Source: JBMNQS01 sp050944255 (lineage in GTDB: Bacteria; Bacillota; Clostridia; Christensenellales; Maliibacteriaceae). Taken from it: DNA of 31,726 bases. Positions 7,569-15,844 of this stretch are shown piece by piece. Location of the stretch: NCBI GenBank assembly GCA_050944255.1, contig JBMNQS010000018.1, positions 1-31,726 of the forward strand, in the 5' to 3' direction. The translations under genes and the position numbers were made by a program. Under the pieces are notes generated by a model. That model made no database searches. It was not told where the DNA came from and was given only the letters and a program-made list of their open reading frames with translations. Position 1 is the first letter of the stretch. Every line of letters starts with the position of its first letter.

Positions 7569-9094
7569 TTTTCCGCCTGTTGGGGCTGCTCCACCTCAAA
7601 GACGCCCGTAAGCATCTCCAGCGTCAGGCCCTCGGGCAGATACAGGCTCTTGCCGCAGACCAATAGCGTGTAGTTGTCATAGGGCACCAATAGCAGCCTG
7701 TTGCTGAAGGTATACACGTGCCAGACCAACTCCCTTCCGCTGCCCAGCTCCACCGAGAGCACCGCCTGGGTATCCTTTCCGTTCTCCTCGCCCAGTTGGG
7801 ACATCTGAAGCAGCTTCAGCAGGCGCTCCTGCGCCTTCTGGTCGGCCTGGATGCCTCTTTTTTGTTCGGGCGGCGTCATCTTTGCGCTGACCATGCCCTC
7901 CTGGATGATGGCGATCATTTCCTGCGGCAGCGTTGGCGTCGTCAGTCCCGCCCTGACGCCGCGCCAGAGCATATGATGGCTGTAGCTGTCCTCCCAGACA
8001 CCCACGCCGGCCAGCCCGTACTGCAGGACAAGCGCCGACTTTCTGGCAACGGACTGCCTGTTCTCATACCATATTTTATGCAGCTTATTGTCGATGCAGA
8101 TGAACTCCACATGCGGCGTGGCGGCCAGATCGTCCCAGAGGGGCGCCACCTGGCCGGTATCGGAAATCACCAGGTAATCCTCATTGTCCAGGTACTGTCC
8201 CTCTTCTATCAGCGCATCCATCTGCTCGTATGTGGCCACCGGCAGTTTGGCATCCGCGCCTTTCCACAGCGGCTGCTGCGTATCGGCGTCGTATTGGTAA
8301 TCGCGCCCGTAGAAGGGAATCCCCCAGATGATTTTCTCCGACGGCACCATGTCCAGCGTCCTTTGAAGGTATCTCACCATCCAGTCGATGCCGCCCGTGG
8401 GGCCGTCCGTATCGGAGAACTTCCCGTTTTGCTCATAGGCCATTACGGCGATATAATCGCATACCTTTGCCAGCTCCTCATGGTCGTAGCTCTGATAAAA
8501 GTTTGTCGGTTCGGCATATTCAAGCGGCACCGTTACGCATACCGACAACGTGATGTCCTCGCCCAGCGCCTCTCCCACATCCTTTACAAACGCGGTGAAC
8601 AGAGCCTTGTTGGCAGGGTCCATATTTTCAAAGTCGATATTGACGCCGTCGAACCCGTTTTCTTCCACATGCTCCTTCAGTTTTTGGATAAAGGCCTGTT
8701 TTTCCTGCTGGTCCGTCACCAGCTTTTCGGACATCTCCGGATCAAAGCTCTGCACCGTGGCCCATATTTTGTACCCGTCGTCATGGGCGCTTTGCGTATA
8801 GCTCTTCATATTGTCCGCCATGACCTCAAACACAAGCTCATCCGCATTCTCATCCTTTTTCACATTGAACCATACCGGTGCCAGCACCGTGGCGTTGGAC
8901 GTAGGCCGCACGTACCTCAGCGGGCGGTACAGCCATAAAAGCACTTCCGGCGAATCGACCTGGACGCTTACGGCGTCCAGGAACGTGATTTTATTTTCAT
9001 CAAAGGGCTCTTTGTCCTGCGCCCTGCCGCAGCCGCCCATGAGCAGCGTTACGGCGCAGAGAAGCCATGTGAGTCCTTTTTTCAGTCGTTTCAT
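7565..9094 (-). CDS. GH18 family glycoside hydrolase, lipoprotein
   Basis: A 509-residue protein with a basic start, a hydrophobic signal segment and a probable lipidated Cys22 (LLMGGC), so it should be anchored outside the membrane. The (beta/alpha)8 barrel carries the GH18 catalytic strand FDGVNIDFENM (residues 148-158) with Glu156 as proton donor. The Asn in place of the first inner Asp is usual in the YaaH/SleL-type branch. Later conserved barrel strands include YIAVMAYEQ and KIIWGIPFYGRDY. Relatives cleave N-acetylglucosamine linkages in peptidoglycan or spore cortex; no LysM repeats are present, so targeting relies on the lipid anchor. The last ~120 residues form a separate domain of unknown role. 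GGAGG lies 12 nt before the ATG. The gene follows the upp terminator and overlaps the QueG-like gene by 4 nt. Confidence 0.88.
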   Translation of the reverse strand: MKRLKKGLTWLLCAVTLLMGGCGRAQDKEPFDENKITFLDAVSVQVDSPEVLLWLYRPLRYVRPTSNATVLAPVWFNVKKDENADELVFEVMADNMKSYTQSAHDDGYKIWATVQSFDPEMSEKLVTDQQEKQAFIQKLKEHVEENGFDGVNIDFENMDPANKALFTAFVKDVGEALGEDITLSVCVTVPLEYAEPTNFYQSYDHEELAKVCDYIAVMAYEQNGKFSDTDGPTGGIDWMVRYLQRTLDMVPSEKIIWGIPFYGRDYQYDADTQQPLWKGADAKLPVATYEQMDALIEEGQYLDNEDYLVISDTGQVAPLWDDLAATPHVEFICIDNKLHKIWYENRQSVARKSALVLQYGLAGVGVWEDSYSHHMLWRGVRAGLTTPTLPQEMIAIIQEGMVSAKMTPPEQKRGIQADQKAQERLLKLLQMSQLGEENGKDTQAVLSVELGSGRELVWHVYTFSNRLLLVPYDNYTLLVCGKSLYLPEGLTLEMLTGVFEVEQPQQAEK

Positions 9095-9123
9095 AGCTGA
9101 TTATATCCTCCGGCACAAAGGGT

Positions 9124-9161
9124 AAAAAGCCGGCACATCCTGTCGGATGCGCCGACTTTTT
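9124..9161 (-). terminator. Terminator after upp
   Basis: A 12-bp stem (9145-9156 with 9129-9140) and 4-nt loop followed by TTTTT on the minus strand. Two positions are G-U pairs in minus-strand RNA but mismatches in plus-strand RNA, so the structure belongs to minus-strand transcripts. Confidence 0.88.
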
Positions 9162-9162
9162 G

Positions 9163-9174
9163 ATTATATCACAA
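9163..9174 (-). promoter_or_regulatory. Extended -10 promoter candidate for the GH18 gene
   Basis: TTGTGATATAAT on the minus strand combines a perfect -10 with the TGn extension. No good -35 is visible. The predicted start, near 9156, falls at the first base of the upp terminator stem, so this mRNA could begin with that hairpin. Confidence 0.45.
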
Positions 9175-9274
9175 CTTGGGACTTTTCGCTTGCCAAAGAT
9201 ATTTTGCCGCCCATCGGCCGGAACAAATTTTTCGTTCCCCTTTTCACGGCTCCCTGCAAGCCGCCGCGGCCCTT

Positions 9275-9919
9275 TTATTTGGTGCCGAACAAGCGGTCTC
9301 CCGCGTCGCCCAGCCCGGGGATGATGTAGCCGTGGTCATTGAGCCTCTCATCCACCGCCGCCACGTAAATATCCACGTCCGGATGGCTTTTTTGGACCAC
9401 TTCAATGCCTTCGGGCGCCGCAATCAGGCACATGAGCTTGATGCTGCGCGCGCCGGATCGCTTGATCGCCTCGATAGCCGCCGCGGCCGATCCGCCCGTG
9501 GCCAGCATGGGGTCCACCACGATCAGCATCCGCTCCTGCGCGTCGTAGGGCAGCTTGCAGTAATAGGAGACGGGCTTTAGCGTCTGCGGGTCGCGGAAAA
9601 GGCCGATATGCCCCACCTTTGCCGCCGGCACCAGTTCCAAAAGGCCGTCGGCCATGCCCAGCCCCGCGCGCAGCACCGGCACGATGCCCAGCTTCCTGCC
9701 GGCGATCACCTTTGACTTGGTTTTGCCCATGGGCGTTTCGATCTCCACTTCCTCCAGAGGCAGATCCCGCATGACTTCATAGCCCATTAGAAGGGCGATC
9801 TCATTTAACAGCTCGCGAAACTCCTTCGAGCCGGTCTGGATTTTGCGGATCATCGTCAGTTTGTGCTGCACCAGAGGATGATCCACCACATAAAGTTTGG
9901 CCGTCGTTTGTGTTTGCAT
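9275..9919 (-). CDS. upp: Uracil phosphoribosyltransferase
   Basis: 214 residues, close to the usual 209. It condenses uracil with PRPP to UMP, the pyrimidine salvage step in the cytoplasm. The PRPP-binding loop VVDPMLATGGSA is intact, as are the early HPLVQHKL segment, the GIVPVLRAGLGM strand-turn and the C-terminal GYIIPGLGDAGDRLFGTK uracil-recognition region. The ATG at 9919 follows a G-rich stretch (GGGGGTT) that is a mediocre SD. It lies 22 nt downstream of rpiB, an order also seen in Bacillus and clostridia where sua5, rpiB and upp cluster, and the unit ends at the strong terminator at 9124-9161. Confidence 0.97.
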   Translation of the reverse strand: MQTQTTAKLYVVDHPLVQHKLTMIRKIQTGSKEFRELLNEIALLMGYEVMRDLPLEEVEIETPMGKTKSKVIAGRKLGIVPVLRAGLGMADGLLELVPAAKVGHIGLFRDPQTLKPVSYYCKLPYDAQERMLIVVDPMLATGGSAAAAIEAIKRSGARSIKLMCLIAAPEGIEVVQKSHPDVDIYVAAVDERLNDHGYIIPGLGDAGDRLFGTK

Positions 9920-9941
9920 ATAAACAACCCCCGTCGTTTTT

Positions 9942-10391
9942 TTACCGGTTTTTCACTTCTTTCTCCAGCGCGGCAATCTCGTTCAATCGTTCCTGGTGCC
10001 TGCCCCCCTCATACTGGGCGTCAAGGAACGCATCCACGATGTCAAGGGCCAGCCCTTCGCCCAGGACGCGGGCGCCCATGCACAGGATATTGGCGTCGTT
10101 GTGCTGGCGGGTCATGCGCGCGCTGTAGGTGTCCGAGCACAGCGCCGCGCGGATGCCGGGCACTTTATTGGCCGCAATGGAAATGCCGATGCCGGTTCCG
10201 CAGATTAAAATGCCGCGCTCACAGTCCCCGGAGGCCACGGACTGGGCCACCAGGCTCGCGTGCAGTACATAGCTTGTCCTTTCAAGCGAATACGCGCCGA
10301 AATCCCTGAGTTCATAGCCCTGTTCCTTCAGGTAGTCCATCACCTGTCTTTTCAGTTCATATCCGGCATGGTCGGAACCAATCGCAATCAT
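9942..10391 (-). CDS. rpiB: Ribose-5-phosphate isomerase B
   Basis: 149 residues. It interconverts ribose 5-phosphate and ribulose 5-phosphate in the pentose phosphate pathway. Visible features are the IAIGSDHAG start, the catalytic Cys64 in ILICGTGIGISIAANK, RQHNDANIL with the ring-opening His, and an EGGRHQERL C-terminus like that of E. coli RpiB. The start is set by the SD: AAGGAG ends only 1 nt before an upstream in-frame ATG at 10397 but 7 nt before the ATG at 10391, which also matches the family N-terminus. One oddity is that the conserved D-Y-P-x-x-A near residues 40-45 reads SYVLHA here, changing a normally invariant active-site loop. This could be a functional variant or an altered substrate preference. 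Confidence 0.93.
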   Translation of the reverse strand: MIAIGSDHAGYELKRQVMDYLKEQGYELRDFGAYSLERTSYVLHASLVAQSVASGDCERGILICGTGIGISIAANKVPGIRAALCSDTYSARMTRQHNDANILCMGARVLGEGLALDIVDAFLDAQYEGGRHQERLNEIAALEKEVKNR

Positions 10392-10458
10392 TTTCATTCT
10401 CCTTATCTATAGGTCAAGCTGCAAAACCAAGTGCAAGGCCAAAACTGCCACGGTTATC

Positions 10459-10487
10459 ATTTTAGTGCAATCCCCTCCAAAAATCAA
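10459..10487 (-). promoter_or_regulatory. Promoter candidate for rpiB-upp
   Basis: On the minus strand TTGATT (10482-10487) and TAAAAT (10459-10464) are 17 nt apart (4 of 6 and 5 of 6 matches). The leader would be about 60 nt. Confidence 0.6.
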
Positions 10488-10554
10488 TCGGCAGGACATC
10501 TATTGTGCCCGGCCCGCGGAAAATATTTCTTTTCGCGGAGATGCCGCGCCCCCG

Positions 10555-11253
10555 TCATTTAAACGTCAGTGTGGAGAGCATCTTTTCAAAGTCCGGCCGC
10601 TTGTCTTCAAAGTCATCGGGGGCGCAGGTCAGCGTCACGATGTACACATCTTGCCGGTACACCGTCACCGCCGCGTAGAACAGCATCCGCACGCCGGAAA
10701 CTTCATATTCATAGCCCAGCGTATAGAAATAATTGTTGCCAAGGCTTTTGCCTTCCAGTTCAAGCGTCCGCACCGCCTCCGGGGGAAGATTTTGGGAAAG
10801 CGCCTCGGTGATTTTCTCTTCTATGACATTCCTGGCCAGGCTGCTTCTGAACTGCCAGGCGGGGACGCCCTGCCCCTCCCACGCATGCACGGTCACCGAC
10901 GCCCGGATATCAAAAAGACTCTGCCCGAACTCCAGGAAGGCCACATCCGCGTCCCGCGCGGCGCTTTTGAGCACATCCATGATGGCCTGCACGTCAATAA
11001 ACTGCAGGAAATTACCCAGGCCCATCCGGGTCAGCATCTGAAGCAGTTCATCCTTGGCGCCGGTAAGAAACGCCTCGTCGATGACGCTGTGGTCCTGTTT
11101 GTACTGGATGCTGTACGTATCGGTCTCATACAGGGCATATCCGTCCATAAGAGGCGGCGCCGTCTGGGGCTGATCACCGCAGCCTGCGGCGGTCAGTGCC
11201 ATAACCAGACACAGCGCGGAAAAAAGCAGCCTTTTTATCCGATTGTTTTTCAT
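10555..11253 (-). CDS. Putative lipoprotein of unknown function
   Basis: 232 residues from the ATG at 11253, chosen because it gives a classical signal (MKNNRIKR, then a hydrophobic run) and a probable lipidated Cys25 in LTAAGC. An upstream in-frame ATG at 11280 adds nine residues with no better SD; AAGGAT lies 14 nt before the chosen start. The mature part is a mixed alpha/beta domain with strands such as YSIQYKQDHSV, DVYIVTLTCAPDDF and a final EKMLSTLTFK, resembling small membrane-anchored domains that clostridia carry after lipoboxes. I cannot name a family. It lies between sua5 and rpiB, where Bacillus has a phosphatase gene (ywlE); it is not homologous to that. Confidence 0.8.
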   Translation of the reverse strand: MKNNRIKRLLFSALCLVMALTAAGCGDQPQTAPPLMDGYALYETDTYSIQYKQDHSVIDEAFLTGAKDELLQMLTRMGLGNFLQFIDVQAIMDVLKSAARDADVAFLEFGQSLFDIRASVTVHAWEGQGVPAWQFRSSLARNVIEEKITEALSQNLPPEAVRTLELEGKSLGNNYFYTLGYEYEVSGVRMLFYAAVTVYRQDVYIVTLTCAPDDFEDKRPDFEKMLSTLTFK

Positions 11254-11383
11254 GCGGGTGCCCATCCTTAAAAAATTCATCGTAGTACTCTATATCTAAG
11301 GCTGCCCCAAAAAATGCTCCGTTACACTTCTTTACCGAATACGATTTCATGCCGCTCTTGCGGCAAAATATGCCGTCCGCGGA

Positions 11384-12427
11384 TCACTCCGGTTTTGCCA
11401 CCTCCACATCAAACGAGGCCGCCCGTAAGAGGCGGTTCATCACCGCAAGCCCCATGCCGGAGGATTCCAGCGCCTCGCAGAACACATGACCAAATCCTTC
11501 CTCGTCCGCGCTTCGAAGCATCGCGTACAGCGTATGCGCCGCATCCTCGGCGCCGCTTCCCCAGACGCGCTTTTGCCTGCCGCCATAGTCCGCCGCCGTC
11601 TGCGCGTCGCAGAAGATGACGACTCTTTCTCCGGCCTTTTCACACTGATCATACCGCCGGCAGATGTGTTCCTGCTGCAGGCCCCTTGGCCCCTGCACCA
11701 CGGTGACATGGGCTCTGGGCGCGTAGTGGCGGTACTTCATTCCCGGCGACGCAGCGGGAGCATCCTCAAGAGGCGCCATCACCGCCGGATGCACCGCCAC
11801 CTCGCCCAATACCTCCTTGAGCATCTCGCGGGTAACGCCGCCGGGCCGAAGGATCACCGGCACTTTTTTCGTCATGTCCAGCACCGTGGACTCCACGCCC
11901 ACGCGGCTTTCCCCGCCGTCGAGTATCAGCGGTATCCGGCCGCGCATATCCTCCAGCACGCTTCTCGCCGTGGTGGGGCTGGGGCGTCCCGAGCGGTTGG
12001 CCGACGGCGCCGCCACCGGCACACCGCTCCGCCGGATCAATTCCAGCGCCCCGGCGTGGTCCGGCATCCGCACCGCCACCGTCGAAAGGCCCGCCGTCAC
12101 CGCCAAAGGCACGGCGTCCTTCTTCTTCATCACCAGCGTCAGCGGTCCCGGCCAGAACCGCCGCATCAGCAGCCTCGCCGTTTCGGGCACTTCCATGCAA
12201 AGCCTGTCCACTTCGCCAGAGCAGGCGATATGCACAATCAGCGGATTGTCCCCCGGCCGTCCCTTGGCCTCAAAAATTTTCCGCACGGCACTTTCGGACA
12301 GCGCGTCGGCGCCGAGCCCGTATACCGTCTCGGTAGGAAAGGCCACCAGCTCGCCGGCTCTTAAAAGCGCCGCGCCACGCTCCAGCGCCTCTTTATCCTC
12401 AATGGATAGTACCTGCGTGCGCATCAT
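11384..12427 (-). CDS. sua5: Threonylcarbamoyl-AMP synthase (Sua5/YwlC)
   Basis: 347 residues, the long Sua5 form: a YrdC catalytic domain (about 1-205) plus a C-terminal Sua5 domain. It makes threonylcarbamoyl-AMP from threonine, bicarbonate and ATP, the first step of t6A modification at A37 of ANN-decoding tRNAs. Markers are FPTETVYGLGADA, KGRPGDNPLIVHI, FWPGPLTLV and the VPVAAPSANRSGRPSPT nucleotide-binding stretch, then ASPGMKYRHYAP at the interdomain region. The start ATG overlaps the stop of prfA as ATGA and has GGCGGG 6 nt upstream, so it is translationally coupled to prfA. About 130 nt without a clear terminator separate it from the lipoprotein gene downstream. Confidence 0.96.
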   Translation of the reverse strand: MMRTQVLSIEDKEALERGAALLRAGELVAFPTETVYGLGADALSESAVRKIFEAKGRPGDNPLIVHIACSGEVDRLCMEVPETARLLMRRFWPGPLTLVMKKKDAVPLAVTAGLSTVAVRMPDHAGALELIRRSGVPVAAPSANRSGRPSPTTARSVLEDMRGRIPLILDGGESRVGVESTVLDMTKKVPVILRPGGVTREMLKEVLGEVAVHPAVMAPLEDAPAASPGMKYRHYAPRAHVTVVQGPRGLQQEHICRRYDQCEKAGERVVIFCDAQTAADYGGRQKRVWGSGAEDAAHTLYAMLRSADEEGFGHVFCEALESSGMGLAVMNRLLRAASFDVEVAKPE

Positions 12428-13500
12428 TCGTTTCCCGCCGCCATCTGGTCGATTTTCTGCGCTTCATCGGCCAGGCGCAGCGCCATGAGCATCTCCTGCA
12501 TGTCTCCGTCCATGAACGTATCGAGCCTGTACAGCGTCAGGTTGATCCGATGGTCCGTCACCCGGTTCTGCGGGAAGTTGTACGTCCTGATCCGCTCACT
12601 GCGATCTCCCGAGCCGATCTGGCTCTTTCGGTTCTGGCTGTACTGATCGTGCTGCTGCTGGTAGTAGTGGTCGTACAGGCGGCTCTTGAGCACCCGCATG
12701 GCCGTTTCCCGGTTTTTGATCTGGCTCTTTTCGTCCTGGCAGGTCACCACAAGGCCCGTGGGCAGATGGGTGATGCGGATGGCCGACTCGGTCTTATTGA
12801 CGTGCTGTCCCCCCGCGCCGCCGGACCGGTAGGTATCGATTTTCAGGTCCTGCGGACGGATATCCACCTGCACGTCCTCTATTTCGGGCAATACCGCCAC
12901 GGTGGCCGCCGACGTATGGATGCGCCCGCCGGATTCGGTGGAGGGCACCCGCTGCACCCGGTGCGCGCCGCTCTCGTATTTCAGGTAGGAGAAGGCGCCC
13001 TTTCCGGCGATCAGAAGCACCGCTTCCTTGACGCCGCCAAGCTCCGTATCGCTGAGGGACACCACTTCCATCTTCCAGTTCTGCCGCTCCGCAAAGCGGC
13101 TGTACATCCGAAACAGGTCCATCCCAAACAGGGCCGCCTCGTCCCCGCCGGTTCCGGCCCGTATCTCCAGCACCACGTTTTTATCGTCGTTGGGGTCCCT
13201 GGGCAAAAGCATCCTCTGGTATTCTTCACTCAATGCTTCAAGCAGCTCCTGCGCTTCCTCCAGCTGCATCCGGGCCATCTCTTTGAGTTCTTCATCGTCG
13301 CTTAAAAGCAGCTCTTTGGCCTCGTCGATCTCCCGCTGGGCCGAAAGCATTTTCTCCCCGTGCTCCATAAGGGGAGAAAGCTGCGCGTGCTCCTTGGTCA
13401 AAAGCGTGTATTTTTCTCCGTCGCTGATGACCTCCTGCTGCGACAGCAGCTCCGTCACCTCGTCATAGCGCCGTTTGATTTCCAGTATCTTGTCCCGCAT
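12424..13500 (-). CDS. prfA: Peptide chain release factor 1
   Basis: 358 residues, the normal RF1 length. It reads UAA and UAG in the ribosomal A site and triggers peptide release. The GGQ catalytic tripeptide is at residues 230-232 in SGGAGGQHVNKTESAIR. The stop-codon recognition tripeptide is PST at 186-188 in QRVPSTESGGRIHTSA, fitting the P-x-T rule of RF1 rather than the SPF of RF2. The long N-terminal coiled region (1-105) is intact. AGAGGATAGGA precedes the ATG. prmC, whose product methylates this glutamine, lies immediately upstream, and sua5 overlaps the stop. An extended -10 promoter candidate at 13537-13548 suggests extra transcription from within the end of prmC. Confidence 0.98.
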   Translation of the reverse strand: MRDKILEIKRRYDEVTELLSQQEVISDGEKYTLLTKEHAQLSPLMEHGEKMLSAQREIDEAKELLLSDDEELKEMARMQLEEAQELLEALSEEYQRMLLPRDPNDDKNVVLEIRAGTGGDEAALFGMDLFRMYSRFAERQNWKMEVVSLSDTELGGVKEAVLLIAGKGAFSYLKYESGAHRVQRVPSTESGGRIHTSAATVAVLPEIEDVQVDIRPQDLKIDTYRSGGAGGQHVNKTESAIRITHLPTGLVVTCQDEKSQIKNRETAMRVLKSRLYDHYYQQQHDQYSQNRKSQIGSGDRSERIRTYNFPQNRVTDHRINLTLYRLDTFMDGDMQEMLMALRLADEAQKIDQMAAGNE

Positions 13501-13536
13501 TCCTATCCTCTCTACGCCTGATTTATTTCCCCGGAC

Positions 13537-13548
13537 ATTATATCACAA
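13537..13548 (-). promoter_or_regulatory. Extended -10 promoter candidate for prfA
   Basis: TTGTGATATAAT on the minus strand, identical to the element before the GH18 gene, overlaps the stop codon of prmC. No convincing -35 is visible. The start would lie about 30 nt before the prfA ATG. Confidence 0.45.
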
Positions 13549-14389
13549 TTCGGGCCTGCGCCATACGCCTGACGCCCTGCATGTCCAGATGGATGCGCAC
13601 GTGCTTAAACCGCGCCTGCAGGAGCGCCGCCACCGCGTCGGCCTGGTCATGCCCCATTTCAAGCAGGAGCGTCCCGCCCTCCTCCAGATGTCGCGGCGCC
13701 TCTTCGGCGATCCGCCTGTAAAAGCCAAGGCCGTCCCCGCCGTCGGTCAAAGCTATTTTCGGCTCGTAGAGCCGGACGTTATCCTCCAGCTTTTCCCACT
13801 GGTCCCTTGCAACGTACGGCGGATTGGACACGATCACATGATAGCGCCGGCCCCGCACCGCCTCAAACAGGTCACCCTGAAAAAAGCAAATCCTTTCGGA
13901 CAGCCCCAGCCGCCGCGCGTTGTCTTTCGCCGCCTCCAGCGCCTCTTTAGAGATGTCGCAGGCGTCCACGATGGCATCAGGCTTTCGGGAGGCCAAAACG
14001 CAGGCGATGGCCCCGCTGCCGGTGCATAAATCCAGCGCCCGCGGAAACTCATAGTCTCCCAGCCGCCGCAGCGCCAGCATGGCCAGCTCCTCCGTCTCCG
14101 GGCGCGGAATCAGCACCCCCGGCCGAGCGGCGATCCGAAGGCCGCAGAACATCTGGCTGCCGGTGATGTACTGAAGCGGCTCGCCGCCCTTGAGCCGCCG
14201 GACGCCTTCCCGCAGCGTTTCCCACGTTTCGGGCGCAAGCGGCTTTTCGCCGTGCAGCCGCACTTCCAGATGCGGTATTTCCAGCGCATACGAGATCAAC
14301 AGGCGCGCTTCACGCGCCGCCTGCTGATCGTCAAAAACTTCCTTCAATTCACGGACCATCCGTCCCAGCGCCTGATCGATGGTGGGCAT
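13538..14389 (-). CDS. prmC: Release factor glutamine methyltransferase PrmC
   Basis: 283 residues. It transfers a methyl group from S-adenosylmethionine to the glutamine of the GGQ motif in RF1/RF2, raising release efficiency. There is an N-terminal helical substrate-binding part (1-95) with the QYITG and RPETEEL strings, then a Rossmann methyltransferase fold with ALDLCTGSGAIA (SAM motif I) and the catalytic NPPY in VIVSNPPYV. Spacing to the upstream DUF1385 gene is 5 nt and to prfA downstream about 37 nt, a conserved arrangement that places the enzyme beside its substrate gene. The SD (GGAG, 11 nt before ATG) is weak. Confidence 0.97.
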   Translation of the reverse strand: MPTIDQALGRMVRELKEVFDDQQAAREARLLISYALEIPHLEVRLHGEKPLAPETWETLREGVRRLKGGEPLQYITGSQMFCGLRIAARPGVLIPRPETEELAMLALRRLGDYEFPRALDLCTGSGAIACVLASRKPDAIVDACDISKEALEAAKDNARRLGLSERICFFQGDLFEAVRGRRYHVIVSNPPYVARDQWEKLEDNVRLYEPKIALTDGGDGLGFYRRIAEEAPRHLEEGGTLLLEMGHDQADAVAALLQARFKHVRIHLDMQGVRRMAQARIVI

Positions 14390-14394
14390 GGAAT

Positions 14395-15420
14395 TTAAGT
14401 CTCCACGCTTTTTATTTCCGGCTCTGCCGGCTCAAAGCTCTCCAGGTCGGGGCACGCCTCCTGCGCATCGGACGCCTCTTTTTCCTCGTGCGCCCTCTGC
14501 ATGCGCTCGTCGGCGTCCATCACCGCCTTGAACGACGCCAGCGCCACCTCCAGCATTTTATCGTCCGGCTCCTTGGCGGTCATCTTCTGGAACCACATGC
14601 CCGGCCTGCGGAAAAATCCGGCCAATTTGGAGTCGCTGGCGGAAAGGCCCCGCAGTACTTCGTAGGATACCCCCGCCACCAGCGGCAGCAGCAGTATTCT
14701 GGTGAGCATCCGCAGCCACAGATTGGTGATGGCGCCAAAGAGCGAAAAGATGACGACGCTGACGATCACCACAATGAACAGAAAGCTGGTGCCGCACCGC
14801 GGATGCTGTACGGACTGGGCCCTGGCATTTTCTATCGTCAAGTCCAGGTCATTCTCATAGCAGTTGACCACTTTATGCTCGGCCCCGTGGTAGGCCAGTA
14901 CCCGCTGGATATCCTTCATCCTGGAGATGGCCGCCAGGTACCCGCCGACGATCAAAAGCCGCGTCACGCCCTCCAGGACGTTGACCCACAGGCTGCTGCG
15001 GATAAACGTCTGAAACCCCCTGGCCGCCAGCGACGGCAGGAAGACAAACAAGCCTATGGCCAGCACCGCCGCCATGGCCACGGCCACCACCATCATGATG
15101 TCCATGATATCCCGCTTGGTGTGTTTGGCCAGCCATTTTTCAAACCTGGAGGGTTCTTCCTCCGCTATGCCCGCCAGCTCTATGGACCGGTTGAGGATTT
15201 TCACGCCCTGCACCAGCATGGAGCCCATATTGACCGCCCCACGCACCAGCGGCGCGCCGTAGGCCTTGTTCTTATCGGCAAGCGGCGTAATTCTCTTGGT
15301 TTCCACAACGATTTCGCCGTCGTCCCTGCGCACGGCCAATGCCATATGATGGGGCGAACGCATCATGACGCCCTCGATCACGGCCTGCCCGCCGATGGTT
15401 GATTTCTTCAAAAAGGACAC
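14395..15420 (-). CDS. DUF1385 (YqhQ-type) membrane protein
   Basis: 341 residues. The N-terminal GGQAVIEGVMMRSPHHMALAV and central AYHGAEHKVVNCYE are hallmarks of DUF1385/YqhQ; the histidines and cysteine of the second motif suggest metal binding, but the biochemical role is unknown. Hydrophobic segments lie at about 110-135, 145-170 and 215-265; the C-terminus is acidic and probably cytoplasmic. The GTG start at 15420 has GGAAAGG a few bases upstream. It is found between rpmE and prmC in many Clostridia. A terminator (15477-15517) separates it from rpmE, so it needs its own promoter, for which 15515-15543 is the only candidate. Confidence 0.9.
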   Translation of the reverse strand: MSFLKKSTIGGQAVIEGVMMRSPHHMALAVRRDDGEIVVETKRITPLADKNKAYGAPLVRGAVNMGSMLVQGVKILNRSIELAGIAEEEPSRFEKWLAKHTKRDIMDIMMVVAVAMAAVLAIGLFVFLPSLAARGFQTFIRSSLWVNVLEGVTRLLIVGGYLAAISRMKDIQRVLAYHGAEHKVVNCYENDLDLTIENARAQSVQHPRCGTSFLFIVVIVSVVIFSLFGAITNLWLRMLTRILLLPLVAGVSYEVLRGLSASDSKLAGFFRRPGMWFQKMTAKEPDDKMLEVALASFKAVMDADERMQRAHEEKEASDAQEACPDLESFEPAEPEIKSVET

Positions 15421-15476
15421 ACCCTTTCCAACTGCATTCCCCTTAAAGCCGGGCCGCCGACTTCAAAAGCGGCCAG

Positions 15477-15517
15477 AAAAAAATGCAGACCGAGCCTGAA
15501 ATCGGCCGATCCGCATT
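15477..15517 (-). terminator. Terminator after rpmE
   Basis: On the minus strand AATGCGGATCGGCC pairs with GGCTCGGTCTGCATT around a 7-nt loop (three G-U pairs or one bulge), followed by seven T residues. It begins 15 nt after the rpmE stop. Confidence 0.85.
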
Positions 15518-15543
15518 ATAATCATGGTTTTATCAGATGCCAT
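15515..15543 (-). promoter_or_regulatory. Weak promoter candidate for the DUF1385-prmC-prfA unit
   Basis: On the minus strand ATGGCA (15538-15543) and TATAAT (15515-15520) are 17 nt apart, spanning the rpmE stop and the first bases of its terminator. The -10 is perfect and the -35 matches 4 of 6. Confidence 0.35.
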
Positions 15544-15730
15544 AACGCTTCTTGAAGCGCTCGACACGTCCGCCGGAATCCACCAGCTTTTGGCGTCCAG
15601 TAAAAAACGGATGACACTTGGAGCAGATTTCCACCTTCAGCTCTTGTTTCACCGAACCGGTTTTGAACGTTTCGCCGCAAGCGCAGCGCACCGTTGCCTC
15701 GCCGTACTTGGGATGTATATTCTCTTTCAT
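15533..15730 (-). CDS. rpmE: 50S ribosomal protein bL31, zinc-binding type
   Basis: 65 residues. A large-subunit protein that bridges the subunits. Four cysteines (16, 18, 36, 39 in CAC and CSKC) make the zinc site of the C+ type, so it is the zinc-replete form also used as a zinc store. The start is the ATG at 15730, which has GAGGTGAG at good spacing; the longer frame starts at a GTG that lies inside that SD. It sits directly downstream of rho as in Bacillus and many clostridia, but with its own promoter and terminator. Confidence 0.97.
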   Translation of the reverse strand: MKENIHPKYGEATVRCACGETFKTGSVKQELKVEICSKCHPFFTGRQKLVDSGGRVERFKKRYGI

Positions 15731-15792
15731 GAGTCTCACCTCTTATCTCGCACACTTGCCGAAACGACCCCCGTCATTTCGCGCACTTAGAT

Positions 15793-15820
15793 ATTATAGC
15801 ACAAAAGCATTAAAATGCAA
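15793..15820 (-). promoter_or_regulatory. Promoter of rpmE
   Basis: On the minus strand TTGCAT (15815-15820), a 16-nt spacer and a perfect TATAAT (15793-15798) preceded by TTGTGC, an extended -10. The leader would be about 55 nt. Confidence 0.65.
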
Positions 15821-15844
15821 GGGGTTTTTCGCAGGCTTCGGCAT

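Noticed and set aside
10514..10538. Hairpin CCGCGg-AAAA...TTTT-CGCGG upstream of rpiB considered as a terminator of the lipoprotein gene
   Set aside because: The T residues are inside the stem and no T run follows on the minus strand, so it is not a canonical terminator.
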